A DNA stretch of 64,000 nt, taken from Diplocloster modestus (GTDB taxonomy: Bacteria > Bacillota > Clostridia > Lachnospirales > Lachnospiraceae). Position 1 is the stretch's first letter. Each line of letters starts with the position of its first letter. This document shows, in pieces, positions 24,965 to 33,570 of this stretch. The notes beneath the pieces are model-generated. The model saw only the letters and a program-made list of their open reading frames with translations. It searched no databases and was not told the origin of the DNA. The translations under genes were made by a program, and so were the position numbers. The stretch is taken from NCBI RefSeq assembly GCF_019042245.1, contig NZ_JAHQCX010000005.1, forward strand, positions 62,001 through 126,000, given 5' to 3'.

Positions 24965-26818
24965 ATGTATGCTCTGCGTTTTCTTATGACAAATCTGATA
25001 TTAAGTATGATTTTACTGGTTTTTCTGGGAATCCGCCGGCTTCTGTCCCGTTATTGGACCGCCGGGTGCTGTTATGCGCTCTGGCTTCTTCCAGCCGCTG
25101 CACTTCTGGTTGCACTGCTCCCGTTCCGCCTGTTTCCATCTTCAGGCGTTCCTGCCATCGCAAAAGAATCTCCTCTGTCCGCCGCTGTCACATCATCCGT
25201 ACAGGATCAGAATCCTGCTGATAACGAAAATTGGCTGCAAGATTTCACAGTCGCTCTGGATCGGCCGGATTTCGAAGTTCTGAATCAGGTGATTATGATC
25301 TTATGGTGCTCTGGCATGACTGCTGCTCTGGGACTCTATCTATTGGCAAATCTGCAGCTAAAAAAAATCTGCCGAAATTCTCATCCTCCCGCATTTCGAT
25401 TGAGTGAAGAATTTCGAATGAGTGAACTCTTCAGAAACTGCAAAATGGAGCTGGGCATCCGCAGAAATATTACTCTGCTGCTATCTGATCAGGTCTCAAC
25501 ACCGTTTATCTATGGAGTTATACATCCCCGCCTGATTTTGCCCTCAGATCTTGCAGACCGGGACAGTCAGAAGGAAACGAAAGAAGAAATCCGGTTTATT
25601 CTGCTCCATGAACTGACACATTATAAAAATCATGACCTTTTTTACAACCAAATGCTCATGCTGCTAAGGCTCCCCTATTGGTTCAATCCCATAATCCCTA
25701 TCGCTATCCGGGAGTTTCGTTCCGACCGGGAATTATACTGCGATGCCTGTCTTTTACATGATATGCCTCCCGGCGATCGTTTGAAATACGGCCACACAAT
25801 ATTGAACTTTTCAAACGGGGTCCGACATCATCTCTTCCGCCCGATCACTACCGGTTTCTCCGGAACAAAGAGGCAGCTCTTCCGCAGAATCGAACAGATC
25901 TCCTCTTATCGAACGCCCTCCGGCTATGAAAGGTTCCGCGGCATAGCCGCATTCCTGCTGATCACTCTAATCATGGCTACTCAGCTTCCGCTGCTGAATA
26001 CCCAGGCGGCTGCCAGGCCGGCACCGGTTGTTGTTTCCGCCGTGTCACCATCCGGCAGGGAAACGCTCCTTCCTTCTGCCCCTGCGCCCTCCTCCTCTGC
26101 CCTGGATGTGTATGGTTATTTCCGGGGGCTTGACGGCTGTATGGTGCTGACCGATCTGAATTCCGGCCAATACCGGGTCTATAATGAGGAAAAAAGTACC
26201 CGTCGTATCTCACCGGATTCCACCTATAAGATCTATGCCGCGATCAACGCATTGGAATCCGGAATCATCGCTCCGGATCAGAGCACTCTGCCCTGGAACG
26301 GACAGTCATATCCCTTCCGGGACTGGGAAAAAGATCAATCTCTGCAGACCGCTATGCGGTACAGTGTAAATTGGTACTTTCAGGCACTGGATCAGAAAGC
26401 CGGCCCGGAGAATCTGAAAGAATTTTATCAAAAGATCGGCTATGGTAATCAGGATCTCTCCGGCGGTACCGACAGCTACTGGCTGGAATCCTCACTTGCC
26501 ATATCGCCTCTGGAACAGGCCGGTCTGCTCAAATCCTTCTATGTAAATGAATTCGGATTTCAACCGGAAAATGTCGCCGCCGTAAAAGAGGCCATCAAAC
26601 TTTCTTCCGATTCCCTAAGTATGCTGTTCGGTAAGACCGGTTCTGCAAAGGTGAATGGAAATTATGTATCCACCTGGTTTATCGGATATGTGGAAAATCC
26701 CGACAATACCTGGTTCTTTGCCACGAATATATCCAATGCCGATAATGCCGGTGGAAATACCTCAGCGGAAGTGACATTACAAGTGCTGAAAGATATGGGA
26801 ATCTATCCTTCTGTTTAA
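24965..26818 (+). CDS. blaR1: BlaR1-type beta-lactam sensor-transducer (M56 protease)
   Basis: A membrane sensor of 617 residues. The N-terminal half has several transmembrane helices and a cytoplasmic M56 zinc protease with HELTH (215-219) and a downstream Glu in DRELYCDACL. The C-terminal outer domain is class D beta-lactamase-like: the acylated Ser419 in STYK, SVN (467-469), YGN (493-495) and KTG (557-559). Beta-lactam acylation outside triggers the protease, and BlaI is inactivated. The ATG at 24965 is preceded by GGTGA; a TTG at 24944 is an alternative. It lies 23 bp after blaI in one operon and converges with the beta-lactamase gene, 17 bp away. Confidence 0.93.
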   Translation: MYALRFLMTNLILSMILLVFLGIRRLLSRYWTAGCCYALWLLPAAALLVALLPFRLFPSSGVPAIAKESPLSAAVTSSVQDQNPADNENWLQDFTVALDRPDFEVLNQVIMILWCSGMTAALGLYLLANLQLKKICRNSHPPAFRLSEEFRMSELFRNCKMELGIRRNITLLLSDQVSTPFIYGVIHPRLILPSDLADRDSQKETKEEIRFILLHELTHYKNHDLFYNQMLMLLRLPYWFNPIIPIAIREFRSDRELYCDACLLHDMPPGDRLKYGHTILNFSNGVRHHLFRPITTGFSGTKRQLFRRIEQISSYRTPSGYERFRGIAAFLLITLIMATQLPLLNTQAAARPAPVVVSAVSPSGRETLLPSAPAPSSSALDVYGYFRGLDGCMVLTDLNSGQYRVYNEEKSTRRISPDSTYKIYAAINALESGIIAPDQSTLPWNGQSYPFRDWEKDQSLQTAMRYSVNWYFQALDQKAGPENLKEFYQKIGYGNQDLSGGTDSYWLESSLAISPLEQAGLLKSFYVNEFGFQPENVAAVKEAIKLSSDSLSMLFGKTGSAKVNGNYVSTWFIGYVENPDNTWFFATNISNADNAGGNTSAEVTLQVLKDMGIYPSV

Positions 26819-26835
26819 ACCCACTCAGAAAATCT

Positions 26836-27810
26836 TCATTTAAAATATTCATGGATAATACGCACCGCAATATCCTTCGCATCCGTACCGGTAATCCAGC
26901 TGTCCTTCGCCGCCACCAGCCGGACTGCAAAGTAGTTGGTCTCCTCCCCATTCGCTGTCATTCCCACGTACCAGGCGTTGGCATGATTGGCATTCCGGCC
27001 GGTTCCTGTTTTTCCATAGATCTGAATGTCGCAGGCGTCCTCATCCTCGGTCTTCATCATTTGCCGAAGCATCGATATGTGTTCTTCCTGGAATTCCGTA
27101 TTTCCATCGAAGATTCTGGCCAGTACTTCTGTCTGTTCCCGTGCGGATATTTCCAGAGAGGATTCCAGCCAGAAGCCATTCAGTTGTTCTGCACCTCCGT
27201 TTACTGTCCCGTCACCCTTCCATTGGTTAATATCACAGTTGCCGTAAGGAAGGGCATTCACCCATTTTTTAACCTTTTCTTCTCCAACCTGGTCAAGAAG
27301 TTTACGGTAATACCAGACACAGGATTTCTGAAATGCTTCCTTTAGATTTAGCTCCTGATTCCAGGCAGTATTCGCGTAAATGGTCCCGTCATATCCCATC
27401 TTAGATTCCTCTGACTCAACTACGCCTTCTTCCAGTCCAATCAGTGTTGAAACCACCTTGAATGTTGAACACGGAGAGACACGGACTGAGGCCATCTCTT
27501 CCTGGTAAATATGAAACGTGTTTGTCCTGCTATTATAAAAAACGGCGCAACCGGTTTGTCCCTCAAAACAATCGCTGTAATCTTCCTTTACGATAACCGG
27601 ATCTTTTGGGGCGGAGCACTCATGTTCTGTATTTCCTGTCGATTCTGTACTCCCCTTATCAGCAGACAGGATCCCCTTGTCCTTTTCTATCTTTTCATCA
27701 TGCATTACAGCTGAGGGGGCCTCTGCAGATGCAGCAGTCTGGCCGCATCCTCCGCTGAATATACCAAGACAGATGACCAAAAGTAATATTATAAAACTGG
27801 ATTTATTCAT
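26836..27810 (-). CDS. Class D beta-lactamase, lipoprotein
   Basis: A serine beta-lactamase of 324 residues. The signal peptide ends at a lipobox-like SGGC (Cys22), followed by a 50-residue linker, so it is probably membrane-anchored. The class D motifs are complete: Ser115-Thr-Phe-Lys118, Ser163-Cys-Val165, Tyr189-Gly-Asn191, Trp214 in FWLESSLEIS and Lys267-Thr-Gly269. The intact motifs argue for an active enzyme rather than a sensor. GGAGG precedes the ATG. It resembles the outer domain of the neighbouring BlaR1 (both have WLESSL and YGN), suggesting common origin. It is probably induced by beta-lactams through BlaI. Confidence 0.93.
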   Translation of the reverse strand: MNKSSFIILLLVICLGIFSGGCGQTAASAEAPSAVMHDEKIEKDKGILSADKGSTESTGNTEHECSAPKDPVIVKEDYSDCFEGQTGCAVFYNSRTNTFHIYQEEMASVRVSPCSTFKVVSTLIGLEEGVVESEESKMGYDGTIYANTAWNQELNLKEAFQKSCVWYYRKLLDQVGEEKVKKWVNALPYGNCDINQWKGDGTVNGGAEQLNGFWLESSLEISAREQTEVLARIFDGNTEFQEEHISMLRQMMKTEDEDACDIQIYGKTGTGRNANHANAWYVGMTANGEETNYFAVRLVAAKDSWITGTDAKDIAVRIIHEYFK

Positions 27811-27982
27811 AGGTATCCTCCTAATATGTCCTTTTCCTCTTTTCGTTTATCTTTATGTAAGCTGTAAGCTCATTTCATTAGATTTGTATTGAATATTTTG
27901 AATTTATTATATTGAAAGGAATCCATTTTAAATAACTAAATTGTACCTTATACCCCTTTATTTTATATTTCCCTCAATTTAA

Positions 27983-28011
27983 ATATTACATCTGTAAGCA
28001 TTATAAGTCAA
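27983..28011 (-). promoter_or_regulatory. Beta-lactamase promoter with BlaI operator
   Basis: On the minus strand, TTGACT (28006-28011), a 17-bp gap and TAATAT (27983-27988) form the promoter. The operator dyad TTACATCTGTAA (27986-27997) lies in the spacer and over the -10. The sequence TTACATNTGTAAGCAT is shared with the blaI promoter. The long 5' leader (about 170 bases, to 27811) is AT-rich with no evident gene. Confidence 0.8.
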
Positions 28012-28115
28012 TCAGAATCTGTCCGCTTCCAGAATATCTTTCTCTTACGGTTTCCAGAATCTTGTTTCCAATATAAGCTAATTAGTAAACAGCAGCATTT
28101 TTCACGAAAACAAAT

Positions 28116-28164
28116 AGTGCCCGCTCACTATCTTTACCAAATCTATTTTTAGTGAACAGGCGCT
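28116..28164 (-). terminator. Terminator after recR
   Basis: AGTGCCCGCTCACTA (28116-28130) pairs with TAGTGAACAGGCGCT (28150-28164), allowing a few G-U pairs. On the minus strand the stem is followed by ATTTGTTTT. It ends the dnaX-ybaB-recR transcript, 75 bp after the recR stop. Confidence 0.7.
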
Positions 28165-28238
28165 GTAATAATTAAATCATTTTATTTAAAAAACTTCTAA
28201 ACTTCCTTCAGTCACGAATGCCGAACCATATACCAGTC

Positions 28239-28835
28239 TCAAAGTTCCACCCGTCCCTCCAAGGCCCGCAGAAGCGTCACTTCATCAATATATTCCAGAT
28301 CGCCCCCCACCGGAACCCCACTGGCAATACGGCTCACCTTCACCCCGGAAGGCTTGACCAGCTTACTGATATACATCGCTGTCGTCTCTCCTTCCAGACT
28401 GGAATTCGTAGCGATAATCACTTCGCCCACATCTCCCTGAAGCCTGGCCATCAACTCTTTTAACTTAATATCGCTGGGGCCGATCCCCAGCATCGGAGAG
28501 ATGGCCCCGTGAAGTACATGATAGACCCCGTCGTACTTACCGGTCTTCTCATAAGCCGCCAGATCCCTGGTATTCTCCACCACCATGATTGTATGCTGGT
28601 CCCGCTTCGGGTTACTGCAGATGGGGCACAGTTCCTGGTCGGTCAGCGTATAGCACTGCTTGCAGTAACGCACGTTGTTTCTGGCCTCCACCATGGTATC
28701 GGCCAGCCGCTGTACATCCTCCACCGGCATATGAATCAGATGAAAAGCCAGCCGGCCGGCTGACTTTGCACCAATTCCCGGAAGCCGGGAGAGCTCTTCG
28801 ATTAAGCGGTTAATCTGATTGCTGTATATATCCAC
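28239..28835 (-). CDS. recR: Recombination mediator RecR
   Basis: A 198-residue protein that with RecO helps load RecA at gaps during recombinational repair. It has the helix-hairpin-helix region RLPGIGAKSAGRLAFHL, the four-Cys zinc finger (CKQCYTLTDQELCPIC) and the Toprim domain (IMVVENTRDLAAYEKTGKYDG, then ATNSSLEGETTAMYI). The GTG at 28835 has GGAGG five bases upstream; a GTG at 28847 would overlap that ribosome site. It is the third gene of the conserved dnaX-ybaB-recR cluster, 17 bp after ybaB. Confidence 0.97.
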   Translation of the reverse strand: MDIYSNQINRLIEELSRLPGIGAKSAGRLAFHLIHMPVEDVQRLADTMVEARNNVRYCKQCYTLTDQELCPICSNPKRDQHTIMVVENTRDLAAYEKTGKYDGVYHVLHGAISPMLGIGPSDIKLKELMARLQGDVGEVIIATNSSLEGETTAMYISKLVKPSGVKVSRIASGVPVGGDLEYIDEVTLLRALEGRVEL

Positions 28836-28852
28836 GATATCCTCCACTCTCT

Positions 28853-29209
28853 CTAGAAAGGAAAACCGCCGCCCATTCCGCCCATGCCGCCGGTCAGCTT
28901 TGACATAGCCGCGCCGTTCGCTTCTTCTACCTGGCGGAGAGCTTCATTGGTAGCGGCTGCGATCAGATCCTCCAGCATTTCGATATCTTCCGGATCCACC
29001 ACTTCTTCGGCCAGTTTGACCTTAACCACTTCTCTTTTACCGGAAATGGTCACTTCCACCGCCCCGCCGCCGGCAGCCGCGGTAAATTCCTTCGTTTCCA
29101 GTTCCTTCTGGTTCTCTTCCATCTGACGCTGCATTTTCTGCGCCTGCTTCATCAGGTTATTCATATTGCCGGGCATACCCCCGCCCGGAAATCCTCCACG
29201 CTTTGCCAT
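28853..29209 (-). CDS. YbaB/EbfC nucleoid-associated protein
   Basis: A small DNA-binding protein of 118 residues. The Gly/Met-rich N-terminus (MAKRGGFPGGGMPGNMNNLM) leads into the helical core KQAQKMQRQMEENQKELE and the conserved beta-strand block with VEVTISGKREVVKVKLAEEVVDPED. The tail is Gly-rich. The ATG at 29209 sits eight bases after AGGAGG. Dimers of this family bind DNA and affect the nucleoid. Its place between dnaX and recR is conserved across bacteria. The ATG lies 13 bp after the dnaX stop. Confidence 0.95.
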   Translation of the reverse strand: MAKRGGFPGGGMPGNMNNLMKQAQKMQRQMEENQKELETKEFTAAAGGGAVEVTISGKREVVKVKLAEEVVDPEDIEMLEDLIAAATNEALRQVEEANGAAMSKLTGGMGGMGGGFPF

Positions 29210-29222
29210 ATTCATGTCCTCC

Positions 29223-30794
29223 TTATTCTTCCTCAACGGTAATATCCATGTGGATGATTTTCTCTAAATCAACAAAGCTGTCCTCAAAGGATCGCCCTGT
29301 ATCAAGCATTTTCATATCGACTTCCACTTCTTTGCCAATCCGGTTGGAAATCAATGCTTCCAGCTCTTCTTTATGTTCTTTGGAACCTACATAGGCAGCT
29401 CCCAGTTCGTTTTCAAATACAATCTGCAGTTTATTTCCACCGCCCAAACTCAGCCTGGCTCCCTTCAGGAATACTTTGTCAGGTCCCGAAGCCTCATTTA
29501 CAATACTTCGCCAGTTGGAGACCACCTGTTTGATATCTTCGGGTATCGCCTTTGGCATCGGCGGTTTCGGCGGCTCCACCGCTGGTGTCTGCACGCTCGG
29601 CGCCGTGTTTGGAGCCGCCGGCGCTGCTGTGACGGTAACGCCTTTTTCCAGTTTTTCTTCCACCACCCGAAGGCGGTCCAGCAGGGATTCACTGTCTTTC
29701 TCCATAGCCGGCTTACACAGTTTAATCAATGCGATCTCTATTAAGATCCTCTTCTGTGAAGCGTAGCGGATCTGATTGGACAGATCCGACAGTACCCGTA
29801 TATAGCGCATCAGGGTCTCTGCATCCAGTTTTTGGGCTATCCCGCTCATGCGGGCCAGGGATTCTTTCGACGCGTCGATGACATCCCCCGCCTGGTCCGA
29901 GGTCTTAATCAACAGCAGGTTGCGCAGATACCAGATAAAGTCTGTGACAAACTGCCCCATTTCCCGTCCGTCCATGACCAGCGCTTCTATGGATTTCATC
30001 ACTCCGGTCACGTCCTGCCTGATAATCTGCTCCAGCAAGCCGCCAAATACTTCGGTATCCACAGCGCCCAGCACTTCCAGCACATTTTCATAGGTAAGTT
30101 TCTGTCCCAGGTAAAAAGCAAGGCACTGATCCAGCAGGCTCAACGCATCACGCATGGAACCGTCGGCCGCTTTGGCCACATAGCGGATCGCTTTCTCCTC
30201 CACCTGGGCGCCTTCCTGTTCCATCAGATCCTTAAGCCTGGCGGATATGGTTTCTATGGAAATCCGCTTAAAATCATATCTCTGGCATCTGGACAGAATG
30301 GTAATCGGTATCTTATGAACCTCCGTGGTCGCCAGGATAAAGATCACGTAGGATGGCGGTTCCTCCAGCGTCTTTAAGAGCGCATTAAACGCACCTATCG
30401 ATAACATATGCACTTCATCGATGATGTATACTTTGTACTTTCCTTCTGTGGGCGAATATGCCACTTCCTCACGGATTTCACGGATATTGTCCACGCCGTT
30501 GTTGGAAGCCGCGTCGATCTCGATTACATTCATGCTGGTACCTGAGGCGATGGCCTTGCAGGAGGCGCACACACCACAGGGACTCCCGTCAACCGGATTC
30601 TCACAGTTCACGGTCTTTGCCAGGATCTTTGCCACCGTCGTCTTACCGGTACCTCTTGTACCGCAGAACAGATAGGCGTGACCGATCCTGCCGGTCCGGA
30701 CCTGGTTCTTTAATGTTGTAACGATTGCGTCCTGGCCCTTCACATCCTCAAAGCTGTCGGGACGGAATTTCCGGTATAACGCAGTATAAGACAT
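29223..30794 (-). CDS. dnaX: DNA polymerase III subunits gamma/tau
   Basis: The clamp-loader ATPase, 523 residues. Walker A is GTRGTGKT (45-52), the zinc module has Cys64, Cys73, Cys76 and Cys79, Walker B is DEVH (126-129) and the arginine-finger motif ILSRCQRYDF lies near 168. A Pro/Ala-rich linker (about 385-420) precedes a tau-like C-terminal domain. It loads the sliding clamp and organises the replisome. AGGAG precedes the ATG. I do not see an obvious A-run slippery site for programmed frameshifting. It begins the dnaX-ybaB-recR operon, 47 bp after the phosphofructokinase gene. Confidence 0.97.
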   Translation of the reverse strand: MSYTALYRKFRPDSFEDVKGQDAIVTTLKNQVRTGRIGHAYLFCGTRGTGKTTVAKILAKTVNCENPVDGSPCGVCASCKAIASGTSMNVIEIDAASNNGVDNIREIREEVAYSPTEGKYKVYIIDEVHMLSIGAFNALLKTLEEPPSYVIFILATTEVHKIPITILSRCQRYDFKRISIETISARLKDLMEQEGAQVEEKAIRYVAKAADGSMRDALSLLDQCLAFYLGQKLTYENVLEVLGAVDTEVFGGLLEQIIRQDVTGVMKSIEALVMDGREMGQFVTDFIWYLRNLLLIKTSDQAGDVIDASKESLARMSGIAQKLDAETLMRYIRVLSDLSNQIRYASQKRILIEIALIKLCKPAMEKDSESLLDRLRVVEEKLEKGVTVTAAPAAPNTAPSVQTPAVEPPKPPMPKAIPEDIKQVVSNWRSIVNEASGPDKVFLKGARLSLGGGNKLQIVFENELGAAYVGSKEHKEELEALISNRIGKEVEVDMKMLDTGRSFEDSFVDLEKIIHMDITVEEE

Positions 30795-30841
30795 AAGTTT
30801 ACTCCTGTTCTAATCTGTCATTCCTGGTTCCGTTGCGCCAG

Positions 30842-31918
30842 TCAGTCGCCGAAACTGATACCGATTCTCTTCGCTTCCTTGATAATGGACGACTGGGGGT
30901 CCACCATTTTCAGTTTGCCGGCCACTTCCTGCAGCGGAACTTTCTTAGTTTCCCCATTTACCATGCCGACCATATAGCCATATTCCTCATTCATGATCAG
31001 CTTCGCAGCAGCCGATCCCAGCCTGGTGGCCAGTACCCTGTCATAGGGACAGGGGCTTCCGCCTCTCTGGGTGTGTCCGGGAACAGTAATTCTGACCTCT
31101 GATCCTGTAGCTTCCTCGATTTTAGCCGCGATCTCATAGGAAACGGAGGGATATTTGTTCTTCTTCTGCTTCTCCCGGAATTCCTTCTTGGATAATCTGG
31201 CATCCTCCTCGGAAATGGCTCCTTCCGCCACAGCCAGGATGGTAAATCTCTTTCCGGCTTTATTTCTGGCCTCGATGGCATTTACCACCTTCTTGATATC
31301 ATAGGGGATCTCCGGCAGCAGAATGATGTCCGCTCCGCCGGCGATACCGGAGTGCAGAGTCAGCCAGCCGACCTTATGTCCCATGACCTCCACGATGAAC
31401 ACCCGCCCGTGGGAAGCTGCCGTAGTATGAATACAATCGATGGCATCCGTAGCTATATTGACCGCGCTGGTGAATCCGAATGTCATGTCGGTTCCCCACA
31501 GATCATTGTCGATGGTTTTGGGAAGGGTCACTACATTCAGGCCTTCCTCCCGAAGCAGGTTCGCCGTCTTATGGGTGCCGTTTCCGCCCAGAATAACCAG
31601 GCATTCCAGCCCTAATTTGTAATAGGTGTGTTTCATTCCCTCCACTTTGTCCAGTCCGTTTTCATCCGGCACGCGCATCAGCTTAAACGGCTGGCGGGAG
31701 CTGCCCAGAATCGTTCCTCCTCTGGTAAGGATACCGGAGAAATCCGAAGATCCAAGCATTCTGTATTTGCTGTAGATCAGCCCTTTATATCCGTCATCAA
31801 AGCCAAAGATTTCCACATCGTCCAGGTTGGTGCACAGCCCCTTGACTACTCCCCGCATGGCCGCGTTTAACGCCTGGCAGTCACCTCCGCTGGTTAACAT
31901 ACCAATTCTTTTTTTCAT
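30842..31918 (-). CDS. 6-phosphofructokinase
   Basis: A glycolytic kinase of 358 residues acting on fructose 6-phosphate. The nucleotide region starts MLTSGGDCQALNAA, and the effector and sugar sites include PGHTQRGGSPCPYDR. The phosphoryl-donor motifs are mixed: GGNGT (111-115) keeps the Gly typical of ATP enzymes but has Asn where most have Asp, while PKTIDND (133-139) carries the Lys usually seen in pyrophosphate-type enzymes. ATP use is the likelier reading, but donor specificity is open. The protein is a little longer than the 320 residues of E. coli PfkA. The ribosome site is weak (GGTGTGAG). Confidence 0.93.
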   Translation of the reverse strand: MKKRIGMLTSGGDCQALNAAMRGVVKGLCTNLDDVEIFGFDDGYKGLIYSKYRMLGSSDFSGILTRGGTILGSSRQPFKLMRVPDENGLDKVEGMKHTYYKLGLECLVILGGNGTHKTANLLREEGLNVVTLPKTIDNDLWGTDMTFGFTSAVNIATDAIDCIHTTAASHGRVFIVEVMGHKVGWLTLHSGIAGGADIILLPEIPYDIKKVVNAIEARNKAGKRFTILAVAEGAISEEDARLSKKEFREKQKKNKYPSVSYEIAAKIEEATGSEVRITVPGHTQRGGSPCPYDRVLATRLGSAAAKLIMNEEYGYMVGMVNGETKKVPLQEVAGKLKMVDPQSSIIKEAKRIGISFGD

Positions 31919-32255
31919 TGACTCACACCCTATCTCTTAGATTTTCATTGTTTGGTGAATCCTGGAACTTATCCTCATTTATTATATATTATTTGCCTGG
32001 GATCGTAAAGGGTCAAAAGTGTTGGGGGCCGGGAGGAGAGGGAAACGGCGGGCACCTGGGGGCTGGGCGGCAATTCTCCCGGGGCCAAATCACATCGGCT
32101 TGACCTAAGAACGGGTAACTCCGGCGGTGGGATGCCTCGGTTTTAGGGTTTTGAGATGTATTTATTAAATGCAACCGGTCAGTTGCGTAAAATTGGTTGT
32201 CTGCAACCGGAGTTGCTTGTAAAATAAGGTTATGTTAATGGAGGGAGAGAGTTCA
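31919..32255. promoter_or_regulatory. Divergent intergenic region with GCAAC repeats
   Basis: Two GCAAC-spacer-GTTGC dyads lie at 32171-32186 (GCAACCGGTCAGTTGC) and 32203-32216 (GCAACCGGAGTTGC), with an overlapping GGTTG-TCT-GCAACC at 32195-32208. They end about 40 bp before the small XRE gene and look like its operator. The middle (about 32020-32130) is a GC-rich island with inverted GGGCCGGGAG/CTCCCGGGGCC, possibly a decayed repeat. No gene is seen here. Confidence 0.5.
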
Positions 32256-32432
32256 ATGACTTTAGGGGAACAAATTAAACTGAAACGGGAGGAAAAAAAC
32301 CTTTCTCAGGAGGAACTTGCAGGGCGGATTGGAGTCAGCCGGCAGGCCGTGTCTAAATGGGAAAGTGATCTCTCGGTACCCACAGGGGCGAACAGAAGAT
32401 TATTGAATCAGGTGCTTCCATTGGATATGTAA
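32256..32432 (+). CDS. Short XRE-family regulator, possibly truncated
   Basis: A 58-residue helix-turn-helix protein: LGEQIKLKREEKNLSQEELAGRIGVSRQAVSKWESDLSVPTG, then ANRRLLNQVLPLDM and stop. The DNA-binding fold is complete, but relatives usually continue into a membrane or effector domain, so the gene may be truncated. A 19-codon frame just after it (from 32441, MNWLIRTTFSGGAAGYVLG) could be what remains of such a segment. GGAGGG lies nine bases before the ATG at 32256. The GCAAC dyads upstream may be its binding sites. Confidence 0.7.
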   Translation: MTLGEQIKLKREEKNLSQEELAGRIGVSRQAVSKWESDLSVPTGANRRLLNQVLPLDM

Positions 32433-32448
32433 GAAGGAAAATGAATTG

Positions 32449-32502
32449 GCTTATCCGAACAACATTCTCCGGCGGAGCGGCCGGGTATGTGCTCGGATAA
32501 GC
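32449..32502 (+). terminator. Hairpin after the short XRE gene
   Basis: GCTTATCCGA (32449-32458) and TCGGATAAGC (32493-32502) are perfectly complementary, with a 34-base GC-rich loop and only TTT after the stem. It is a weak or atypical terminator. Confidence 0.5.
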
Positions 32503-32547
32503 TTTAGACGGAATGTATTTTAGACGGCGTAAGGACGCTTGAATCTG

Positions 32548-33570
32548 TTATTTCAGAGCTATGGTAAAGGGGTCTGCGACTTGCTGCCAGCTGCTTTCTG
32601 TACGGCCGCTCGTTTTGGGGCGAGGGGATACATAAGGCGTGAGGGTCAGGGTGCTTGCCTCCGGAGCGATCAGACCTGCAAGACGGTCTGCGTTAAAACG
32701 GCCTTCGGATTTTGTGGCGTGTGATACGTAGAAGGAGACCGGGTTACCGAGATCGTCGGAGCCTTCCAGCTTCATGTCATAGTCACTGCCACCATCTATT
32801 TTGTAATATATTTTCTGACCTATGGGGCTTGTGGTGAAGGCTGTCAGGTCGACCTGGGTTCCGTCGGGAAGGCTATAATGAATGTCCGTGGCGATTTCAT
32901 GGGTTTGATCGGAGAGCTGTTCCCCATCTGCATTGAATTTGAATTTCCAATTGCCATCCAGGGTATGGGAGGCATCCTCCATGATCAGCTCAATGTCCAT
33001 ATTTTCTCTTTCAGAACGGTCTCCCAAATTATAGCCAATCAGGGATTCCTGACCATTCCCTTCTTCTAATGGAACGGAGACGCCGCTGCTGCTATTTTCG
33101 ATGTATTTTCCGTTTATAAAGAGGCTGCCCAAAAGGGATAAAGTATCCATATTCAAGCCCGATTGCGGCTTTGCGGTCTCGGTCGTAGATACGTACAGGA
33201 CATCTTCCTCCAGGATCACGGAGTTGAGGGTTATCGTTACATCTGCGTTGGTAACCGAATAGTTTATCATGTTTTCATATGGGGTAAGATCTTCATTTGT
33301 TCCCAGAAGTTCCCCTATATTATAAGTTAGAGTTTTGGCTGCTGCGCGTACTTCTGTACGGAAGGGACCTGCGCCCAGGACCAGGAAACAGACGGCGATA
33401 CAGGCGGCGATGGCGAAACCTTTACCGGGAAATGCCGCGCGTCCGGCACGGATCCTGCGGCGGAATTGGTGTTTATAGTGTTTGGCCTCCTCTTCCAATA
33501 AAGGGGCGGAGTCATAATCGTGGCAGTTGGTTTCTATTTTATTGATCATTTCATAGATGTTGGGTTTCAT
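32548..33570 (-). CDS. DUF4179 membrane protein, probable anti-sigma partner
   Basis: A 340-residue protein with a cytoplasmic N-terminal segment of about 60 residues, one transmembrane helix (GFAIAACIAVCFLVLGAG) and an outer DUF4179-type domain (YSVTNADVTITLNSVILEEDVLYVSTT). The start at 33570 lies inside the sigma-factor gene (20-bp overlap), with GGAGAAG upstream. That coupling, the topology and the partner gene make an anti-sigma factor role likely. The domain is widespread in Clostridia next to ECF sigma genes. The signal it senses is unknown. Confidence 0.8.
   Translation of the reverse strand: MKPNIYEMINKIETNCHDYDSAPLLEEEAKHYKHQFRRRIRAGRAAFPGKGFAIAACIAVCFLVLGAGPFRTEVRAAAKTLTYNIGELLGTNEDLTPYENMINYSVTNADVTITLNSVILEEDVLYVSTTETAKPQSGLNMDTLSLLGSLFINGKYIENSSSGVSVPLEEGNGQESLIGYNLGDRSERENMDIELIMEDASHTLDGNWKFKFNADGEQLSDQTHEIATDIHYSLPDGTQVDLTAFTTSPIGQKIYYKIDGGSDYDMKLEGSDDLGNPVSFYVSHATKSEGRFNADRLAGLIAPEASTLTLTPYVSPRPKTSGRTESSWQQVADPFTIALK

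Noticed and set aside
28848..30841. SRP RNA often found beside dnaX
   Set aside because: The gaps around dnaX are under 50 bp and show no SRP loop sequence.
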